From contig NZ_QKVK01000008.1 of NCBI RefSeq assembly GCF_003234965.1, positions 152,431 to 216,430 on the forward strand: 64,000 bases of DNA, given 5' to 3'. Below the pieces are notes generated by a model. It was not told the DNA's origin. It saw nothing but the letters and a program-made list of their open reading frames with translations, and did not search any database. This stretch comes from Aestuariivirga litoralis. GTDB taxonomy: Bacteria > Pseudomonadota > Alphaproteobacteria > Rhizobiales > Aestuariivirgaceae. This document shows positions 15,095 through 24,263 of the stretch, piece by piece (within the stretch, counting starts at the first letter, position 1; each line of letters opens with the position of its first letter). The position numbers and the translations under genes are program-made.

Positions 15095-16753
15095 CTACTT
15101 GTGCCCTAAGCGCGCGATATCTTCAGATGTCCCAGCGAGCTCCAGCAAAACATTTGCCCTGCTAGTAGCAACATAAATGAGATCTGGGTCAGTCAGCCCC
15201 TCAAGCCCGATCAGGAAGACGCAAGGGCGCGATAGACCCTTGAAGCGTCGCACCGTGTCGAAAACAATGTGATCCGGCCGAATGTCATCAGAGCGGCATG
15301 TTGGTCGTCCAGCTATCTTGTCCGGCATTTCCGACGAGGAGCGCCCGGTTCCAAGGAGCACTGCAATTTGCCCTGGTGAGACCTGACCAGAGCTAAGGAG
15401 TTGGGAAATACGTTCACTCACTCGTGAAAACGCTGCTTCTCCATTGCTGCAGACCAGGCTACCCACAGGCTCACCCTCTGGTCCAGTAGGGGTGCTCCGA
15501 CGTCCTTCATACCACTTTGCCATCAAAGCGTGAATTCGTCGTGTATTGCGGAGATTTCTCGTCAATGCGATCGACGAGACTGGGAGTGCATCTATGAATC
15601 CTCTCTCTGGAGAAAACAGGCGCTGGTTGTCGTCATAGAATACATAGAAGTGACCCGCTTCCGGATCCTTGATTGTGAGACGCAGGGCATGCAGCCAAGA
15701 GTCAAGAAAATCCTGCCCCTCATCGACGATGATTGTTTCGAAGCACAGGCTTGGATCTCTGCTGACAGCCTCAACAAGTGCCTCAGGAAGTGCGCGATCA
15801 AACAATGTCTGATCTACTTCGGACGGCATATTGACACCGGTCTTCTTCGCGAAAGTGCGGCACAGAGAGTGGAAGCTGGCCGCAACAAGGCCATCGTGAC
15901 CTTCGCATAGTGTACGTAGATAAGCAGCCAGCGGAGCATTGAAGCAAGTCAGCAGCGTACGCCTACCTTCAGCAGCTGATCTAACGGCCTTCTCGACAGC
16001 AAGCACTGTCTTGCCACTTCCGGCTCCCCCTGAAATCGCCATTTCCTTGTTGTCGGCAAGAGAATCGAGGATCCAGGCTTGCTCGGCTGTCAGTCGCTCG
16101 ATGATTCGCGCATCGTCGGCAAGGCTCATGCCGATATGCGCCTTTAACTCAAAATGGCTAGCCAGAAGTTCTTCCAACGCCCTCAAACCATCCACGCCGA
16201 GGGGGCTTTCACGCGTTTCGCTGCCTTCGGTCATTCGACGGCGAATCCATCGATCAAGAGTGTCCATTTCATCCCCGAACGCAATAATGTCGAGTGGCGC
16301 GTCAGGTGCCAGCGCTCGCGAGGGACGGACGCTGCCAGGAAGTATCGCGCCGTGTCTTGCTCGTATGAAACGACCCTCGAGCGCTCTGCTTGCTCCTAGG
16401 CGCTTCAGGAAATGATACTTGCTGCTCCGTGCCTGAGCCAACGGGTTCTTGATCCTGAATCTGAACCCGTCGCGGTCCTCACTGATCCACTGACCATCGT
16501 TCTCTCTGCAACTCACTCTCCCGCCTTTAACCTCGAGAAACAGGAGACCGTACTCAGGGTGTGCGACGATGAAATCAGCCTCTCCGTCAAACTGGTTGCC
16601 ATCTCGATCCGCTTCATACCATGACCGAGAATAGTAGCAGTTGTAGTCCCCTGGGAGTTTGTCTCTTATACGCTCGTAGACACGAACTTCAGATGACAAT
16701 TTCGTATTGCTCAGGATGTGTTCGGGCAATTCCCTAGGATACATTCGCGCCAT
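15095..16753 (-). CDS. NERD-domain SF1 (UvrD-like) helicase
   Basis: A 552-residue fusion of a nuclease-related NERD domain with a superfamily 1 helicase. The NERD part (about 20-130) shows the PD-(D/E)xK-like pattern: D60 in GEADFIVAHP, then E74 and K76 in FLEVKGG. The helicase has GGAGSGKT at 242-249, the DEGQD form of Walker B at 344-348, and ATSRA near the end (about 530). It should be a DNA- or RNA-translocating nuclease-helicase. It is the last gene of a four-gene - strand operon, with two bases between it and DrmB. The family is common in defence islands. It is not a standard part of DISARM, so its tight linkage here is notable. Confidence 0.85.
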   Translation of the reverse strand: MARMYPRELPEHILSNTKLSSEVRVYERIRDKLPGDYNCYYSRSWYEADRDGNQFDGEADFIVAHPEYGLLFLEVKGGRVSCRENDGQWISEDRDGFRFRIKNPLAQARSSKYHFLKRLGASRALEGRFIRARHGAILPGSVRPSRALAPDAPLDIIAFGDEMDTLDRWIRRRMTEGSETRESPLGVDGLRALEELLASHFELKAHIGMSLADDARIIERLTAEQAWILDSLADNKEMAISGGAGSGKTVLAVEKAVRSAAEGRRTLLTCFNAPLAAYLRTLCEGHDGLVAASFHSLCRTFAKKTGVNMPSEVDQTLFDRALPEALVEAVSRDPSLCFETIIVDEGQDFLDSWLHALRLTIKDPEAGHFYVFYDDNQRLFSPERGFIDALPVSSIALTRNLRNTRRIHALMAKWYEGRRSTPTGPEGEPVGSLVCSNGEAAFSRVSERISQLLSSGQVSPGQIAVLLGTGRSSSEMPDKIAGRPTCRSDDIRPDHIVFDTVRRFKGLSRPCVFLIGLEGLTDPDLIYVATSRANVLLELAGTSEDIARLGHK

Positions 16754-16755
16754 GT

Positions 16756-18576
16756 TCAGTGCTGTCCGTCAAGGAGTTTGCGGAAGAAGCCGAGTGCGGG
16801 ATTATCGGGCGTGCCGACCAGCAAGCCTCGATCAAGGTGACGGTTGAAGTGCTCGCATGATGTTTCCGGGAGGAACGTGCAGCAGTGACAGGCTGCTGAC
16901 CCAGATCCTTCGGAAAGCGAGAGAATTCCACTGCTGCATAGTGGATCGGATGAACACCACTCCAGATTCCGGAGTGCGGCGAGTAGGATAGGGCCAATCT
17001 CGCTGGTTCGGCCCTTTCGCGACAGTCCCCCCAGAGTTCCGTCGGAGTCCGGCGCTGCAGTGTAAAGAAGAAAGCCGCACATTCCGTCAGACCCAGGTGA
17101 ACAGTACAACCTCTCACGTATGGAGGCAGTGGAATAGCCGCTGTCGAGTGACAGGCGCTCCGACAGCGCATGGGCTGTGGTATGTACAAGGAGTAGTCTT
17201 GCTGAAATGGTTATTGGCAATGGGCGATCGTTACCATTGTGGTCTTGCCACGCACGTTCGGCAGCTCGATGTGCCGCAGCAGCCCGTTCGGCAACCTCGG
17301 GACGACTCTCCCAAGAGAATACGGCGGCTTCGTCGAAGTTGATGAAGATACCTTCTCCCCTGACTTCGATTGCCGGTAACCAGTTAAGCTTCTTTTGGGA
17401 CAAGGGTGCGACGAATGCGCTGTTGTCGGCTGCTTCCGCTGGGCTAAGCCGAGTGAATGCCTTCAGTGCTCGCACTTCGCGCAGTCTTTCAACTGAGACG
17501 ACACGGCCCAGGATCCCTGCCAACTCGCTTGGAATATGCTGAGGCGATATCTGAAACTCTGGGAACTCCTCTCCCTCTGCGCCACCGGAACAGAGCATTA
17601 GGTGTTCGTTGGGACGCAAGTCGCCGGTCTTGTCATCCAGAACAGACAGGAGGGTGAGTATTCTCGCAGTCAACTCTTGATGTTTCATGTCCGGTTCTGG
17701 CCATCTAGGATGGATTCGCTTCCGCACAAAATCAGGAAGCTGTGACCGATCGTCCAAAGCAACGATATCCGGCCAGAAATCCTCTAGCATAGCCCGGAAG
17801 GAGCCGCCAAATGGTGGGACATCGAGTGCTGATGAAATAACGGGAAAATAGGCGTTCGAAGCTCCGCGCTGAATGGCAACTGGTGGGTTGTTGCATGCCA
17901 CCGGTTGAGCCTTGAGCCAGGGTGATTTACCATCGCAAGGCAGTTTATTAAGGGCGCCCGGTGACAGTGCACCGTCAAGATCGCGTTCTGCCTTGCACTC
18001 CGTGCAATGGACCTTTAGCCCCTTCAGTCCTGCTCCATCTCCAATAAGCCTCAGGGGTTTTTTCCGGGAGCAGGATTCGGAATGTTTCGGCCACGACACC
18101 CACGGAAAGTCCTGAAGATGTCCAGCTGCGCACGTTACAATGAAGCGGACAGGTACCGCATAGACTTTTCGTATGCGCTGACCTCGCCCAGAGCTACAAG
18201 AGGGGCACCACAGTTCAGGTTTTCCGATCTCGGAACTCCAAGACCTGCTGCGTTGGAGCAGATTACATTTTGGACATACGTGCCAATCAGGAAAACGATA
18301 TGCCGGCAGCAAGCGGGGACGCTTGTCTCGGCCTACTTTCTCGTCTCCGACCGGAGGAAGCCTGAATCCATTTACTTGAAGTCTTGCTTGGAGTGGTTCG
18401 TGGTGAATGCGCTGATCATTGAGGAGGCCCGGTTTGATGGCCAATTGATCCCAAGCCTCAAGGCCAGCCGCAACTACTGAGACCGGAGCACCATTTTCTC
18501 CTCTGAAATCGATAATGGCACCTGGACCATTACCCGTCAGGGCTTGGCTGCGTCGAATCCTGCCAATCGGTTTCAC
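16756..18576 (-). CDS. drmB: DISARM-type DrmB protein (DUF1998)
   Basis: A 606-residue protein with the DrmB layout: an N-terminal region starting MKPIGRIRRSQALTGNGPGA, zinc ligands CPKC at 101-104 and CPSC at 124-127, a third cysteine/histidine site in CAAGHLQDFPW near 150, and a C-terminal DUF1998 region with a late cysteine cluster (CHCC and further Cys near 560-580). In DISARM, DrmA and DrmB form a complex that binds DNA and is needed for restriction of incoming phage DNA. The start at 18576 overlaps the drmA stop by four bases, indicating coupled translation. No methyltransferase or DrmC is encoded beside it. Confidence 0.85.
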   Translation of the reverse strand: MKPIGRIRRSQALTGNGPGAIIDFRGENGAPVSVVAAGLEAWDQLAIKPGLLNDQRIHHEPLQARLQVNGFRLPPVGDEKVGRDKRPRLLPAYRFPDWHVCPKCNLLQRSRSWSSEIGKPELWCPSCSSGRGQRIRKVYAVPVRFIVTCAAGHLQDFPWVSWPKHSESCSRKKPLRLIGDGAGLKGLKVHCTECKAERDLDGALSPGALNKLPCDGKSPWLKAQPVACNNPPVAIQRGASNAYFPVISSALDVPPFGGSFRAMLEDFWPDIVALDDRSQLPDFVRKRIHPRWPEPDMKHQELTARILTLLSVLDDKTGDLRPNEHLMLCSGGAEGEEFPEFQISPQHIPSELAGILGRVVSVERLREVRALKAFTRLSPAEAADNSAFVAPLSQKKLNWLPAIEVRGEGIFINFDEAAVFSWESRPEVAERAAAAHRAAERAWQDHNGNDRPLPITISARLLLVHTTAHALSERLSLDSGYSTASIRERLYCSPGSDGMCGFLLYTAAPDSDGTLGGLSRKGRTSEIGPILLAALRNLEWCSSDPLCSSGILSLSEGSGSAACHCCTFLPETSCEHFNRHLDRGLLVGTPDNPALGFFRKLLDGQH

Positions 18577-21500
18577 TGCGCTGCTCCCCTGTCCGATCCA
18601 CCTTCCAACAGAACGTAGGACACTGACGCTTCAACGGAACGTAGTGAGTTGGGTGTCGGTGTCTGCCCGCTAAAGCGAGCCCTGTTTCCTCGCTCGGCGG
18701 CTGATTCCGCTGAAGCCAGGAGAGCGTCATCGTAATCATTCCAGTAGTTAGTTAAACCCTGTCGATCGAACCATGCGTCAAGAAATGCATTGAGTTGAGC
18801 GCGCGCAGCCGTCGCTTCTGCGGAATCAATCCGCTCGATCCGGGCAATGATTACTTCCAAAAGTGCTTCAACTTCCTGTTGATGCTGCGCTATCGCGCCA
18901 GGATCCTGCATGCCTCTCACCAGATGGCGGACCATGGCAACATATGGCGCGTGCAGCGCGCGATCACGCGCGCGGGGTGCGAAAGGAGTTACGCTTGTGG
19001 CCTCTACATCCCGATAGAGACTGCGATGCCAACTGGCAAATGTCTCATACCGGCTGCGGTCGCGGGACTTGGCCGCGTTGAACAGCGTGACAACAAGACC
19101 GGGAGCCTTCTGGCTCCTCCCGACCCGACTTGTGGCCTGAATGTACTCGGCAATCGTCTTTGGTTGACCGTTGACAACCATCAAACCCAGTCGAGAAACA
19201 TCCATTCCAACGGATATCATGTTACTAGCCAGAACGATGTCGACGTGGTTCGGCTCGTTCCAGGTTCGCTCAAGGTCTTTCAGGTACCTTGGAATATCAC
19301 TGGATCGCACACGGCTTGTCAGTTCGATCTGCATGCCGGCATCGCGCTCGGATTCACCGGGCCTGCGCGCTGCATATTCACGCACGCTGCGGGCAACGTC
19401 GTCGCGCATCAGAACGAGTGCGCCACCTAGCTCCCTCAGTGAATTGAAGTAATTGACGAGAGTCCAGTATCCATCGCGCTTATCCGGAGCCAACGTCTGA
19501 TCGGTAGCCGCCTGCAGCAGAGAAGCCGCGACTGCTTGTTGAGTGAACTTGGCCGAGCGGCCGACAGTAGAGATACCTATGTAGCGACGTCCAGCCACAC
19601 TACGGTCCTCGATGGCGAAACCTGAATTGGTGTGATCTAGTCCAGGCGGGGGGAATTGAAAGGAGCGTCGATCGAACAGAGCCTTGATCTGATCGTCCGC
19701 CCTTCGGATTGTTGCCGTTGATCCAATGACCTTCGCTCGGGCGCCGGATGCCGATCGGCAAAGTTCATCAATTGCCGTTTCATATAGACCAGCAAGGCTT
19801 CCTAGCGGGCCTGAGATCAAGTGGAGTTCGTCCTGGATCACCAGTTCAGGCGGCTCTGTAGGCGTCCCGATTCCGAACAGATAGCCAGTCTTCTGATTTC
19901 GAGTGATTTGAGCGTACTTGTCGACCGTTCCGATCACAAGAGTTGGCTGTTCGCGATAGACATCCTCATCGACCGTCCAGATCGGAAGGAGCTTAAGCAC
20001 TTGCCCAACATAGCAAGAACTAGTCAGGCAGCGCACTTCTACACGGCTCTTGTCTACCGAGATCCTCCAGTCGAGTGCCTCGTGACAGCAAGGGCAGCTC
20101 TGCAACTGAGCAGGAGAGCTCTCTGCATCTGTACCCAGTACCTTTTCTGCCTGCTCGACAGTGTTGGGTGTGGCTCCCTCGCCAACCCAGAGCCCAAGGG
20201 AGATGGGGACATCTGATGCAAAGTGCGAGGGCAGAGGTGCCTCTATCAGAGTTGACTTGCCGAGCCTCACCATCTCACAGGCGCAGATGAGGGCCGCTGC
20301 ACGCTCGAACTGCTGTATTGTGAGCAGTCGAAGTGTATATCGCATAAACGTCGTCACGCCCGCGCCCCCGGGATTTCCCTTGGCGCGGATACGACGGAGG
20401 AAGATCGTGAAGGCCGTCAGCAGCAGATAGGCTTCCGTTTTTCCACCGCCCGTTGGAAACCACAGTAGATCCATCGTCTCACGATCAGGGGAATCGGATG
20501 TGGCGATCGACTCAAGGCAAAGGAGCGCAAAGCCGAGTTGAAAAGGCCGCCACGACAGTTCGGGAGGCTGAGGATTGACACGCCATGAATACTGAAGCGC
20601 AAGTGCAGCGTTCGCTAGCCGGAATGCAGTCATCACATCAGATGATGATCTGAGCAGTTCGATGCCCGCTCGCATCCGCTGTTCAGCGGCTTGACAGCGA
20701 TGTAGGTGTTGCTGGGCTTGCTCTGAGAATTCATGAGGTATCCCGATTGCTTCGCCTGCCATCCTCGAAATCCAGCGAGAGTAGGCGTCGACAAATGATC
20801 CCAGTCCATTCAAAAGAGTGGCACCGCTCTCTGATGCAAGCCAGGATGCTCCGAGTGGCATCCTCGCACTTGTGCTCCGGAACTCGATGTCGCCCTCTGC
20901 GCTAACAACATGTACGGTGGCCTCGGGGAACCAGCTTGTCGTGATCCGATGAACAATGCCGTCAATGGGCTCGTCCCACATGGCTGAACAAGTGTGGCCA
21001 ACCCCGAATTGCTGAACGTGGCGATAGAGTAGGGCTGATGTGCGTACATCGTCATCTCCCGACGCCGGTCCGGCTTTGTCTGGCTTGGGAACAAAACTGC
21101 ATTCACTCTCACACTCAACATCCATCGAGAATTGAAAAATTGCAGCCTCTTCGTTCGCGGAACGGCTTCTTGCCTCAGTCACTCGTGCGTCGTTGGTCGC
21201 AGCCAGCGTGATCAGCAGAATTTCACCCCAAGAAACAATTCTGCAGTGCAGCGACACCCCTGCAAAACCGATGCCTGCGAGGCTGATTACCGGAGCCGCT
21301 TGCTTCCGCAATTCCGCCACCTCTAGGGCGACTTCGGCGGAGTGCGGCTCACGCCTCCATTTCTGTGCGCGTCTTCTGGGGGAATCGATTGCTTCTTCAG
21401 CGCCGACTTCTGGTCTGTAGCGAGCTCCCTTAACTCTAACGCGCAACCTCGGTGCCGAACCACTCGGCTGGATCGCGAAGGAGAGGCCAGCAGAGCTTGG

Positions 21501-21731
21501 CCGAAAGGCCGAGATCGCCTTCACCCCATCGAGGGCAGTACCTACAGAATCGGAATCGTCAGCATCGCTCGCCTCATCATCATCCTCAGGCTGAGTGGTC
21601 GTACGTGGAGGGAAGAGTATCCCTGTCATATATCGATCGGTGGGCCGATCCGAAATCAATTCATCTGGTGCCTCAGGACCAATGAGATCGACCTTCATTC
21701 TATCCAGTAAAGTGTCGCGCGCGTCAGTCAT
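18573..21731 (-). CDS. drmA: DISARM-type DrmA helicase
   Basis: A 1052-residue SF2-type helicase. Motif I is WFPTGGGKTEAY (PTGGGKT at 426-432), motif II is DELH at 634-637 within IQDELHLISGPLGSLAG, a SATIRR motif III follows, and the C-terminal helicase part has QATSRVGR with SRVGR at 868-872. This set and the length fit DrmA, the DNA-translocating partner of DrmB. The first 400 residues are an acidic, beta-rich accessory region (DDDEASDADDSDS near 50-62). It is second in the - strand operon, 29 bases after the UvrD-like gene and overlapping drmB by four bases. Role in phage restriction is from family knowledge; partners in this particular cluster are inferred. Confidence 0.87.
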   Translation of the reverse strand: MTDARDTLLDRMKVDLIGPEAPDELISDRPTDRYMTGILFPPRTTTQPEDDDEASDADDSDSVGTALDGVKAISAFRPSSAGLSFAIQPSGSAPRLRVRVKGARYRPEVGAEEAIDSPRRRAQKWRREPHSAEVALEVAELRKQAAPVISLAGIGFAGVSLHCRIVSWGEILLITLAATNDARVTEARSRSANEEAAIFQFSMDVECESECSFVPKPDKAGPASGDDDVRTSALLYRHVQQFGVGHTCSAMWDEPIDGIVHRITTSWFPEATVHVVSAEGDIEFRSTSARMPLGASWLASESGATLLNGLGSFVDAYSRWISRMAGEAIGIPHEFSEQAQQHLHRCQAAEQRMRAGIELLRSSSDVMTAFRLANAALALQYSWRVNPQPPELSWRPFQLGFALLCLESIATSDSPDRETMDLLWFPTGGGKTEAYLLLTAFTIFLRRIRAKGNPGGAGVTTFMRYTLRLLTIQQFERAAALICACEMVRLGKSTLIEAPLPSHFASDVPISLGLWVGEGATPNTVEQAEKVLGTDAESSPAQLQSCPCCHEALDWRISVDKSRVEVRCLTSSCYVGQVLKLLPIWTVDEDVYREQPTLVIGTVDKYAQITRNQKTGYLFGIGTPTEPPELVIQDELHLISGPLGSLAGLYETAIDELCRSASGARAKVIGSTATIRRADDQIKALFDRRSFQFPPPGLDHTNSGFAIEDRSVAGRRYIGISTVGRSAKFTQQAVAASLLQAATDQTLAPDKRDGYWTLVNYFNSLRELGGALVLMRDDVARSVREYAARRPGESERDAGMQIELTSRVRSSDIPRYLKDLERTWNEPNHVDIVLASNMISVGMDVSRLGLMVVNGQPKTIAEYIQATSRVGRSQKAPGLVVTLFNAAKSRDRSRYETFASWHRSLYRDVEATSVTPFAPRARDRALHAPYVAMVRHLVRGMQDPGAIAQHQQEVEALLEVIIARIERIDSAEATAARAQLNAFLDAWFDRQGLTNYWNDYDDALLASAESAAERGNRARFSGQTPTPNSLRSVEASVSYVLLEGGSDRGAAQ

Positions 21732-21760
21732 TCCAACTCTCCAGGCAACGTGATCCCTGC

Positions 21761-24187
21761 TTAGCGGGGGATGGTGGCAAAGCCACCCAAAAGAGGCATG
21801 ATCGCAATGCTTGGTGCTTCCCCGGGACGCGCTGGTACGACAACCGTAGTTGCGCCAACGATGGATATCGCACCAATTACATCCGGAAGTGGGGCCCCGG
21901 GTTCGACTTGCCGCAATGACTGCACTATCTCGATAAACTGTTCAGATAGAACTCCAATCGCAGTCCCCTCACGATCTCCCATTCTCACGATAAGTCTGCC
22001 GTTGGAGTCAGGGTATGCAGCTACTTGGGGGCCATCTAGCGATGCTTGCCATATCGCTGAGATAGTCTCCGCCTCACTGGTCATATGTCCGGAACGCATA
22101 AATTCGGTCCAGTCTGCAAGGTCCCCCTCCAGACCGACTTCGATGAGGCGGCTATCACGACGAGCGGCCCAGTAGCGCTCAGGAGTCCCAATGGTGTAGA
22201 ATTGTCTTGGGTTGATCCACCCTGTTCGGAGTTCCGAGCTCGCCCGCGTTGCCCCAACATAAAGGGTGCGTGCCTCCTCCGCCCAGTCCACCGTGTCGCC
22301 GTGGGGGGCTCGAGTGAGCAATAGCATCACCTTTTCGGCCTCCCTCCCCTTGATGGCGTGGATCGTAGAGAGTAGCGGCCCCGACCTTCCTTCATAGTCA
22401 GTTACAAGGTCTAGTGGAGGATCGGCAAGAGCTTCGGCAACGTGGCCGACTGATATGTCACCGCGTCCGGACGCATCTAGATCAAGCAGTATGTTCCAGC
22501 AGTCTGCGGCATCGCGCTGCGGTGCAGGTCTAATCTCAGAATAAAGGAACTGAAAGCCATCTTGCGATACTCTGGACGTAGCCGGTAAACCACCAAGCAA
22601 GGAACCAATCCACGGTTCGATCCTCTGAGGGCGATCAGATAGTCTGACGCGGTAGCTCCGACCCGCCGCACGCAACTCCTCAGCTGCTGTGTAGAGACCG
22701 CGACGACTTCTAGTTAAAATGAGACCACTTGCCGTAGATGCATGGCTCGCAAAGCTTGTCACGTCCCTCTCTATGGTCGCTGTTCCAATCTGCTCTCTAA
22801 CAAGAAGATAATTGTCCCTCGAGCCAACAACATCGGCTTTCAGCGTCTTGCGAATTGAGCCGAACATGCTCTTCAAGGCCGCAGTTCGAGTGCGATAATC
22901 GTGTTCAAGTTGATCACTGGTAAAATCGGAACGCTTCGCAACAGTTGTTAGAAATGTGGCACCCGTCTTGTCTCTGTATTGGTATCCATAAATCGATTGG
23001 GCAAAATCTCCGAAGACAGTTATGCCGCATGTTGGGGCCAATAAGTCTAGGAGCGCCCCACACATGTGCTCGCGATCCCCCACCAGATCCTGGGCTTCAT
23101 CAATGATCACATGTTCGAGTTGGCCCATCGCGTCTACCACGACTGGGTTATTCGAGCGCAATAGCTTCGTAGCAGCCTGAATGGTTGCGTCATGGCCGCC
23201 GGAATTGCCAAGGCCAACTGCTGCAAGTAGGCGTGCAGCAAATGAGTCGAAAGTTCTGACCTGCAAGGATGCCACGTTCGGAGTGTTATCGAGGCGTCTT
23301 TGAATTCTGTTTCGAAGTTCAGCAACCGCAATACGCGTAAAGCTTAGAATCAGGATACGCGCTGGAGCAAGATCGTCGTTCTGTACCAAGGAAATGACAC
23401 GTTCGCAGGCCACATGAGTCTTCCCGCTACCAGGCCCGGCCTCAATAACCAATCTGGAGTCCGAAGTTGCTTGCACCACACGCAGTTGGCTTTTGTCCAA
23501 AATCTGTGCGTCATATGAGGGGGAGTCCACTGGTGCGCAGTCGAACCACTCATTGAGGAACTCTGTGTTGGCCTCACTCATCGACCACCTTTGCTCCGCA
23601 GGATCGAACGATCCACAGAGGAGGATAGCTCTACGCAGAGAGCGAGGCATCGGAGTATCGCTCGTCCAGCTTCCTGCCGGTTCGAGCCTACCTCGGCTCC
23701 CTAACATCCTTGGCTCGTCTGACGCTGCAAGGACTTCGACGAGGGTCTCTGTTGCTTGACCTGTGGTCTCTGGAAAAAATCTGTCGGATCCAGCCGAAGG
23801 CGGGACCCCGTGATCCCCGAGCGCGACGACCTTTCCGTCCGGAAGAGCGACGCGACGCTCTGGCAGAGCCACCAGAACACGGTCGCCCCGCACCGTTCCG
23901 AAGCCTATGTCCTGCATCTCGCACAGAAGATCGATCACTCCTTCCACCTGTGACATTGCCTGATGCCTGTCGGCGTCACCAATAAACTGCGAAACCCAGT
24001 CAGCGACCGCAGCTCGGCCGACTCCACGACGTGCATGTACAATGTGCCGGACCAAATCCGCGATAACTCTCAAAGTCGAGGGCCCATACAGATTGGGAAC
24101 GTGGGGTCCGGTGGAAATCATATTCTCTGAAATCAAAAAATACCTCTCGAGAAATCGTCCAAATATGATTGACCTTTGGTAAGACAT
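21761..24187 (-). CDS. SF1 (UvrD/Rep-like) helicase with unusual N-terminus
   Basis: An 808-residue protein. Residues 1-220 match nothing I know and are predicted helical in the first 100. From about 235 it is an SF1 helicase: GPGSGKTHVA at 251-260, LSFTRIAVAELRNRI as motif Ia, IIDEAQD at 361-367, a GDFAQSIYGYQYRD motif III, HAIKGREAEKVM as motif V, and YVGATRAS as motif VI. This resembles UvrD/PcrA/AddA-type ATP-driven 3'-5' DNA translocases. No nuclease motif is visible. It is the first gene of the - strand operon and lies 76 bases from the divergent + strand unit, so both arms probably share a control region. Confidence 0.85.
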   Translation of the reverse strand: MSYQRSIIFGRFLERYFLISENMISTGPHVPNLYGPSTLRVIADLVRHIVHARRGVGRAAVADWVSQFIGDADRHQAMSQVEGVIDLLCEMQDIGFGTVRGDRVLVALPERRVALPDGKVVALGDHGVPPSAGSDRFFPETTGQATETLVEVLAASDEPRMLGSRGRLEPAGSWTSDTPMPRSLRRAILLCGSFDPAEQRWSMSEANTEFLNEWFDCAPVDSPSYDAQILDKSQLRVVQATSDSRLVIEAGPGSGKTHVACERVISLVQNDDLAPARILILSFTRIAVAELRNRIQRRLDNTPNVASLQVRTFDSFAARLLAAVGLGNSGGHDATIQAATKLLRSNNPVVVDAMGQLEHVIIDEAQDLVGDREHMCGALLDLLAPTCGITVFGDFAQSIYGYQYRDKTGATFLTTVAKRSDFTSDQLEHDYRTRTAALKSMFGSIRKTLKADVVGSRDNYLLVREQIGTATIERDVTSFASHASTASGLILTRSRRGLYTAAEELRAAGRSYRVRLSDRPQRIEPWIGSLLGGLPATSRVSQDGFQFLYSEIRPAPQRDAADCWNILLDLDASGRGDISVGHVAEALADPPLDLVTDYEGRSGPLLSTIHAIKGREAEKVMLLLTRAPHGDTVDWAEEARTLYVGATRASSELRTGWINPRQFYTIGTPERYWAARRDSRLIEVGLEGDLADWTEFMRSGHMTSEAETISAIWQASLDGPQVAAYPDSNGRLIVRMGDREGTAIGVLSEQFIEIVQSLRQVEPGAPLPDVIGAISIVGATTVVVPARPGEAPSIAIMPLLGGFATIPR

Positions 24188-24263
24188 TAGTCAACCTCGC
24201 CATGGGAGGATTTGGTCTCTTGTCGGCATATGGCGGTGGCAGTCCCGCGGGTATGGAGGACTG
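24188..24263. promoter_or_regulatory. Divergent promoter region of the helicase cluster
   Basis: Only 76 bases separate the start of the - strand UvrD-like gene from the start of the + strand 989-residue gene, so both transcription units must begin here or inside neighbouring coding sequence. A GGAGG at 24255-24259 is the ribosome binding site of the + strand gene. I do not see a clean -35/-10 pair on either strand. Confidence 0.5.
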
